Positions 59,981-64,000 of a stretch of DNA of 64,000 bases are shown in pieces. Position 1 is the stretch's first letter, and every line of letters starts with the position of its first letter. The translations under genes and the position numbers were made by a program. Below the pieces are notes generated by a model. It was not told the origin of the DNA and ran no database searches. It saw nothing but the letters and a program-made list of their open reading frames with translations. The stretch comes from JANWYT01 sp034437555 (GTDB lineage: Bacteria > Chloroflexota > Anaerolineae > Aggregatilineales > Phototrophicaceae): positions 87,332-151,331 of the forward strand of contig DAOTTQ010000006.1 in assembly GCA_034437555.1 (NCBI GenBank). The letters run 5' to 3'.

Positions 59981-60319
59981 ATGGAATATATTTTGAACTT
60001 GCCTCGACTTGTGCGTATTCTTTTTGTGGGTTTTGTGGCGTTGTGTACGGTACTTGCTATCTTCCCACTGGTTGACCGCATCTATTTGGCTTATTTCTAT
60101 CATCCATCAACTATTGGCATAGCGGCGTACTTGTCCGTTTTTATGGGTGCTATGATGTATGTGTTCGGGTGGTTGCAACTGGTGGGGAGTGCTGGACGGA
60201 GGCAAGAACCTTCAAGGTTTGTCGTGCCGTATCTTGTCCTTAGCTTTTTGATTATTGTGTTAGATGTTTTGCTGATTATTCAGGGTCTCTCTATGACCGA
60301 TGCCTTTGCCATATCTTGA
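59981..60319 (+). CDS. Membrane protein of unknown function
   Basis: A 112-residue protein with three probable helices (~9-29, 41-62 and 78-101) and short polar links. The gap to the haemoglobin gene is five bases, so co-expression is likely. No family is recognised. Its stop is close ahead of the lipoprotein gene, which has its own ribosome site. Confidence 0.6.
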   Translation: MEYILNLPRLVRILFVGFVALCTVLAIFPLVDRIYLAYFYHPSTIGIAAYLSVFMGAMMYVFGWLQLVGSAGRRQEPSRFVVPYLVLSFLIIVLDVLLIIQGLSMTDAFAIS

Positions 60320-60342
60320 CCATTTTGAAGGGAGAAAGACGA

Positions 60343-60951
60343 ATGCGAAAACCTTTAATCATCATTGGAATTGTATTGTTCTTGAGTGCGTGTAGTACAG
60401 GGCAAGACGCTTCCTTGCCTACACTTGCGGGTGTGGAAGTTGTACCCGATGTTACCGTAACCACAGAAGTACAAACAGACGTTGTTGTGCCAACAGATGC
60501 CCCTACGGCAACCCAACTTCGTCGCCCAACGCTACCACCCCCAATACTAACCGTTACACCCACCCCCACAGAAACACCTACTGTTACGCCAATTGCGGCA
60601 ACCCCTATACCTGCGCTTGTAGTGTCTACTCCCAACGCGGATTGTAATTTCTTTGATGTGGTATACGAAGAAAGCAGTATTGAATTTGAGTTAGGCACAT
60701 CACCTAAAGCCTCGTGGACGGCAGTAAATGGCGCCCAACTTTATCGTTTGGCGTTGCGCCAGAGCAGCGGTTTTGTGATCAATGACAATATTTACATTGC
60801 CGAGACAACTTATACATTCCCATCGGACTTGTTCTTTGAGGGCTTTACTTACGGATGGGATGTTTATCCTATCAATAACGCGGGCGACCAAATGTGCTTC
60901 GCCGTCGGGTCAGAGCTAATTCCACGCCGATCTCGGCTGCCTGGTAGTTAA
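60343..60951 (+). CDS. Predicted lipoprotein with Thr/Pro-rich linker
   Basis: A 202-residue exported protein. MRKPLIIIGIVLFLSACST has a classic lipobox LSAC with Cys17 as the lipid site. A Thr/Pro-rich linker (VTPTPTETPTVTPIAATPIP) precedes a beta-rich C-terminal domain (SPKASWTAVNGAQLYRLALR and TYTFPSDLFFEGFTYGWDVY) resembling a fibronectin type III-like fold, with two Cys. ATG at 60343 has GGGAG upstream and is preferred over 60316. Function unknown. Confidence 0.7.
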   Translation: MRKPLIIIGIVLFLSACSTGQDASLPTLAGVEVVPDVTVTTEVQTDVVVPTDAPTATQLRRPTLPPPILTVTPTPTETPTVTPIAATPIPALVVSTPNADCNFFDVVYEESSIEFELGTSPKASWTAVNGAQLYRLALRQSSGFVINDNIYIAETTYTFPSDLFFEGFTYGWDVYPINNAGDQMCFAVGSELIPRRSRLPGS

Positions 60952-60970
60952 ATAGCGTTATCGCGCGGAG

Positions 60971-60996
60971 AACAGGGGCAAAAGCCCCTGTTTTTT
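60971..60996. terminator. Terminator after the lipoprotein gene
   Basis: AACAGGGGC, AAAA loop, GCCCCTGTT, then a T run; it overlaps the end of the converging thyX gene. Confidence 0.88.
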
Positions 60997-61717
60997 ATTC
61001 GGGCGTGTTTTTGAGGATATAAAGTTCAAAGGCTTCGGCTGTCCATGGCAGGGCGGGCTTAAAGAAATGCTCATAAATAGCTTGGGCGTATACGCGAATT
61101 TCGTACTGGGCATCACTTGCCATGCGAAGGCGTAAAAAGTGCATTAGGTTATGGGCATCTACTTTAACCACCCAAGTGTAATACACACTGAACCCTGGAA
61201 GAAAAAGTCGTGCGATTTCACGGGCAACGCCTGCTTTAAGGGCTTCTTGGTAAAGCGCGTACCCTTGTTCGTAGTGCGCGATTAGTTTTTGCGTGAGTGC
61301 GTCGTTTTCGTCATTACTCACTTCGCCTTCACTGGCTTGCTTGTTGTCTTTAGATTGTTTACGCCAAACACTAGGCACGTAAAAATCATCCTCTTCAAAA
61401 GGTGTATATCGTCCTGATTGGGCGTTCATGTTCCATGTGCGATGACGCACCCACTGCCACCAAGTGACTAATGGTGCATGTATCCTAAACTTAAACTCTA
61501 CCATTTCAAATGGGCTGGTATGATGGTTAAGAAGTAGGTAAAAGAGCAATTTCTTGTCTTTATCTTCGCCTTTACTTTCGCCCAGAAAACTTACTCTAGC
61601 AGCGTTGACAATGGCTAAATCGCCAGAGACTTCTGCATTGGGGTGAGGCATCAGGTCAAGTAACTCTATCCAACCTTTATCGAGTACGTTAATGCGCTTG
61701 TTGAGTAAATCGGTCAT
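60995..61717 (-). CDS. thyX: Flavin-dependent thymidylate synthase
   Basis: Methylates dUMP to dTMP using methylene-THF, FAD and NADPH. The 240-residue protein carries the ThyX motif RHRTWNMNAQSGRY (RHR-x7-S intact; the family's usual Ser and Glu within it are Asn and Ala) plus FEMVEFKFRIHAPL, REIARLFLPGFSVYYTW and HNLMHFLRLRMASDAQYEIR. A charged insertion (~115-145) follows the YVPSVWR segment. It lies 33 bases after the last gene of the accessory cluster on the same strand. Organisms with ThyX normally lack ThyA; none is seen here. Confidence 0.95.
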   Translation of the reverse strand: MTDLLNKRINVLDKGWIELLDLMPHPNAEVSGDLAIVNAARVSFLGESKGEDKDKKLLFYLLLNHHTSPFEMVEFKFRIHAPLVTWWQWVRHRTWNMNAQSGRYTPFEEDDFYVPSVWRKQSKDNKQASEGEVSNDENDALTQKLIAHYEQGYALYQEALKAGVAREIARLFLPGFSVYYTWVVKVDAHNLMHFLRLRMASDAQYEIRVYAQAIYEHFFKPALPWTAEAFELYILKNTPE

Positions 61718-61749
61718 TTTAACCTTCTCTCGTCTGCATGCACAGTTGG

Positions 61750-61968
61750 TCAGCCATCACCATCACCACCCTCATCATCAGCATCAGCGTCTTCTGGGAA
61801 ATAATAGTCTTCGCCCATGTCAAAGAAGGGGTCATAATCATAGCCCTCATCAGCATGAGTATCACCCTCACGCGCGCCATCGAAGTCATTAAAATACACA
61901 CCCTCACGCCATCCGCGCAATTCGTCTACGTTAACCCAATCGTCATGCCATTCCGCACGTTTACTCAT
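61750..61968 (-). CDS. Small acidic protein of unknown function
   Basis: A 72-residue protein that starts MSKRAEWHDDWVNVDELRGW and ends in a strongly acidic tail (YYFPEDADADDEGGDGDG). Start at 61968 overlaps the end of the previous gene by eight bases and has GAGG upstream, so it is co-translated. The acidic tail could bind calcium or mimic nucleic acid; both are guesses. No family is recognised. Confidence 0.55.
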   Translation of the reverse strand: MSKRAEWHDDWVNVDELRGWREGVYFNDFDGAREGDTHADEGYDYDPFFDMGEDYYFPEDADADDEGGDGDG

Positions 61969-62410
61969 TGTCCTCACCACCCTCATCATCATCATCGCAC
62001 CCGTCACCCGAATCACGGTCGGCAAAATGCCCTTCTATTATTAGAACTTCGCCATCATCACTTACCGTTTGCGCCATCGCCATCACCAACATCTGCGCAC
62101 GACACTCTGGACACAAAAAACTGTACGCTGAACTGAACTCCCCGTGCATCATGCACTCATGAAGAAACTCTGGAAACATGGCGTCACTCTCATCCGCATC
62201 ACTCTCATCGCTGGCATCAGTTTCAAACTGCGCATCAAAGTTTTCCCAAAACCCGTCCACAAACATGGAGTCTGTTTCTTCGCCAAAGTAAGGCTCATCA
62301 TCTACCGGTTGCGTCGCATGCACGCGCGTACAATCGGGGCAGAGTAGGTTATCCTCTGCTGGGAAAAATCCCGGTGTTCCACACACAAAACAAAATTCGC
62401 TTGCGTTCAT
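61961..62410 (-). CDS. Acidic Cys-rich (zinc-ribbon-like) protein
   Basis: A 149-residue protein with two Cys pairs at the N-terminus (FCFVCGTPG and LLCPDCTRV) and another at ~105 (FLCPECRAQM), separated by long acidic stretches (ETDASDESDADESDAM). The pairs could form one or two zinc ribbons. ATG at 62410 is chosen since GAGGA lies before it; the ORF could extend upstream but without a ribosome site. Its end overlaps the next gene. Unknown function. Confidence 0.6.
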   Translation of the reverse strand: MNASEFCFVCGTPGFFPAEDNLLCPDCTRVHATQPVDDEPYFGEETDSMFVDGFWENFDAQFETDASDESDADESDAMFPEFLHECMMHGEFSSAYSFLCPECRAQMLVMAMAQTVSDDGEVLIIEGHFADRDSGDGCDDDDEGGEDNE

Positions 62411-62494
62411 TGTATTCCTCATCCGCCCATTCGGGCAATAATTTGTCAATTGAGCAGTTTCATGTGATGCTCGGCACACTTATTCGGGTTGCGA

Positions 62495-63064
62495 TTAAGG
62501 TGAAGTGTAGGGTATCCCGTAGTGATTACATGCTAGTCGGTCTTGCTCTTCTTGAATTGCAGGAATATCAAGCTCTTTGATGACCGTCTTTGGTTGTTCC
62601 CAGCAGTGTTCGGCTACATCACCCAACGCCTTTACACGCGCACGGGCTAGTATCAGCAAGTAGGCTAGTTCGAAAAAGGGCAACACCAAATACTCGCCAC
62701 TTGAAGTAGCTATCATTACCCCGCCGTAAGACCGCTTGTCGTTGTAGTTGGCATAGTACGAAACGACGTTCCCAATTCCCGCATGGAAAACCACTTCTGT
62801 ATACTCCGCATCGCGCTTGTAGACGGGCGCGGGTACAACGAGAAACTCTTTTGGATAAGGGGATAGACCGATAAAGCTGGGATTTTTCCCGTCTGTAATG
62901 GTGATTACAAAATCTTTATTCGTGACAACCCCAAAATAAAAGGGTAATCCGCGCCCCTTAGCAAATTCAAGGGATACTTGCTGAAGGCGTTCCTTCATGT
63001 CCATAGCGTCCAACCAATCCGCCACTTTTTTGGCGTTAGCAACTTCTTCAGTTGTGTTACTCAT
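62495..63064 (-). CDS. Hypothetical protein
   Basis: A 189-residue protein, alpha/beta in character, with no recognised motif. Features: an N-terminal helix-rich part (NAKKVADWLDAMDMKERLQQ), a central beta region (YPKEFLVVPAPVYKRDAEYT and GVMIATSSGEYLVLPFFELA) and a charged C-terminus with one Cys pair far apart. ATG 63064 has GGAGA upstream. It overlaps the next upstream gene's end by eight bases. Confidence 0.55.
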   Translation of the reverse strand: MSNTTEEVANAKKVADWLDAMDMKERLQQVSLEFAKGRGLPFYFGVVTNKDFVITITDGKNPSFIGLSPYPKEFLVVPAPVYKRDAEYTEVVFHAGIGNVVSYYANYNDKRSYGGVMIATSSGEYLVLPFFELAYLLILARARVKALGDVAEHCWEQPKTVIKELDIPAIQEEQDRLACNHYGIPYTSP

Positions 63065-63419
63065 CATCATTCTCCTTGTTTACGAACAGTGAAACATTTA
63101 CTAGATTGATTGAATAAAATGACCAACCCTGTATGAGAAACTCTTTCCCTTTGAGATGAGCGTAGAATTTTTCACTCATAGCAGAGTGGTCTAGAAGCTC
63201 GCCACATTGGACGATGTAAAAACGGTCTTGGAATACCAACCGCAAAGTAACGTGGTTCACGACAACAATGCCGTTGCCAATGCTACACAGAAACGGTGTG
63301 TCGTCTATGCCGAAGTGTGCCATGTGAGCATTGTGAATGTTGCTGATACGCTCCATGTGCGGGGAGAGCAAAGTAGCAGATTTTGGCTGTGTGTCTGCTA
63401 GCGCGTTAATGTTTATCAT
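63057..63419 (-). CDS. Hypothetical protein
   Basis: A 120-residue protein, beta-rich in the middle (FLCSIGNGIVVVNHVTLRLV, FYIVQCGELLDHSAM). No domain recognised. It overlaps the ASCH gene by four bases (ATGA) and the following gene by eight, so it is made as part of the same coupled unit. Confidence 0.55.
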   Translation of the reverse strand: MININALADTQPKSATLLSPHMERISNIHNAHMAHFGIDDTPFLCSIGNGIVVVNHVTLRLVFQDRFYIVQCGELLDHSAMSEKFYAHLKGKEFLIQGWSFYSINLVNVSLFVNKENDDE

Positions 63420-63838
63420 GAGCGCACCAATTCAAACACTAAAACCCACGCCTGATAACGGTCATGCGGGCGTTGGTACAGGTAGTCGGGCGTTATGCCC
63501 GTTAGGTCAAAACCTTTTACGAGTGCTACGTCGTGCATGGTTGCCCACGCTTTGATAAACTCGTCGTATGAGCTGAACCCCTCGCGGGCGATGTCGCTCT
63601 CATCAAAATAGCGAACATCACGGTTTTGTATCTGCACGATTCTAATCCGTTGAATGCCCCCCTGCCCGCGCGCGGGTTGTACTCGATACGTTGCGCCCAC
63701 ACGATATTGATAGCGATTGTTTTGCATGATTGTTACAATGACAGTCCCGTCAAGCACTACCTCTGTATCGGATTTAATCAATCGCGATGTTTGAGTTGTT
63801 TCCCCACTTAGAACTTTTTGCGTGTGTTCGAATATCAT
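63416..63838 (-). CDS. ASCH-domain protein
   Basis: A 140-residue protein resembling the ASCH (PUA-like) fold, found in RNA-binding proteins and in some nucleoside-processing enzymes. Matching features: FEHTQKVLSGETTQTSRL at the start, where family members have KxxxIxxGxKTxTxR, then a VGATYRVQPARGQGGIQRIR core and the end DESDIAREGFSSYDEFIKAW (EGF and W are typical) with VLVFELV closing. GGAGAA precedes the ATG. It is the first gene of the five-gene cluster. Substrate unknown. Confidence 0.75.
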   Translation of the reverse strand: MIFEHTQKVLSGETTQTSRLIKSDTEVVLDGTVIVTIMQNNRYQYRVGATYRVQPARGQGGIQRIRIVQIQNRDVRYFDESDIAREGFSSYDEFIKAWATMHDVALVKGFDLTGITPDYLYQRPHDRYQAWVLVFELVRS

Positions 63839-63916
63839 TGTATTCTCCGTTCCTCATTTTTGATGTATACTGATTGGATGGGTATTGTTGCGCTGGAGTG
63901 ACTTTCTTACCCCAAT

Positions 63917-63934
63917 TGCCCCTACATAGGGGCA
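63917..63934. promoter_or_regulatory. Inverted repeat ahead of the five-gene cluster
   Basis: TGCCCCTA (63917-63924) and TAGGGGCA (63927-63934) with a two-base centre, about 80 bases upstream of the ASCH gene. The short spacer favours a dimer-binding operator. A TTTTTT follows on the plus strand, so it might instead terminate a gene beyond the window. Bases 63840-64000 hold nothing else I recognise. Confidence 0.4.
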
Positions 63935-64000
63935 TCAAACTTTTTTGCTACTCCCCGAATTGATATAACCGGTCTCCCATAGACTCTAGAAAGTCAACCG

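Noticed and set aside
61738..62347. Plus-strand ORFs rich in His and Ser opposite the acidic genes
   Set aside because: They are mirror images of the acidic minus-strand proteins (Asp/Glu codons read as His/Ser/Pro on the other strand) and lack ribosome sites.
60995..63838. Prophage remnant at the right end
   Set aside because: thyX and small genes can suggest a phage, but no integrase, structural gene, att repeat or tRNA junction is visible within the window.

Overview
The window is chromosomal DNA of moderate GC from a bacterium that is most likely a member of Chloroflexota, probably Anaerolineae-like. This rests on gene style only: Thr/Pro-rich TPRATNT stalks on secreted proteins, a fused NuoCD with extended NuoB/NuoI, a TTG/GTG-tolerant start usage, an IscX gene outside Proteobacteria, and histidine kinases with long coiled coils. 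No rRNA is present, so the placement is an inference. Almost all of the window is ordinary housekeeping chromosome; only the last 2.2 kb looks accessory.

Layout. 1-5.2 kb: branched-chain amino acid cluster (3' end of leuA, leuC, leuD, cimA, leuB). 5.2-7.5 kb: two-gene signalling unit on the minus strand (FHA protein, then a Clp_N/kinase-like fusion). 7.6-13 kb: murA, a SAM-I riboswitch with its promoter and terminator ahead of a cystathionine gamma-synthase-type gene, then divergent thrC and thrB. 13-18.6 kb: an aldehyde dehydrogenase, iscX overlapping nuoB, nuoCD and nuoI. 18.7-20.2 kb: a translationally coupled trio, DUF2256 - photolyase FAD domain - photolyase Rossmann domain, i.e. a photolyase split in two with the halves in reversed order. 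20.2-24.6 kb: Mrp-type Fe-S/P-loop protein, a STAS plus RsbW-like pair, a beta-lactamase-fold serine hydrolase and a Nudix hydrolase. 24.8-32.9 kb: membrane sensor kinase whose H-box histidine is Gln, LysM stalk protein, LytR-CpsA-Psr enzyme, FtsK-like protein with degraded ATPase motifs and a small lipoprotein. 33-36.9 kb: peptide-type ABC importer (two permeases and a binding protein; no ATPase gene). 37-39.5 kb: tRNA-Pro and a large multi-domain M23 peptidase. 39.5-46.5 kb: sufT divergent from sufC-sufB-sufD-sufS-sufU-Rieske-GDPD, then tRNA-His. 46.6-54.6 kb: SRPBCC protein, three small membrane proteins, nnr repair enzyme, polyprenyl synthase, a second histidine kinase, a HAD-DinB fusion and a small Cys-rich protein. 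54.6-61.7 kb: DnaQ-DinG helicase, a double periplasmic-binding-domain protein, truncated haemoglobin, a membrane protein, a lipoprotein and thyX. 61.7-63.8 kb: five tightly packed minus-strand genes of unknown role, one with an ASCH domain.

Themes. Iron-sulphur biology recurs: LeuC, IscX, NuoB/NuoI, Mrp, the SUF operon, SufT, a Rieske protein and DinG. A 20-base element, differing at one position, lies directly at the promoters of both mrp and the suf operon and is a candidate shared control site. NuoB and NuoI carry related basic C-terminal tails (KPWxES...RRxAALARKAxR) that are not part of the standard subunits. The most unusual items are the reversed split photolyase with DUF2256, the shared Nuo tails, the mrp/suf element, the Ca-loop insertion in an ABC permease, and two enzymes that look catalytically altered (the kinase with Gln for His, and the FtsK-like protein).
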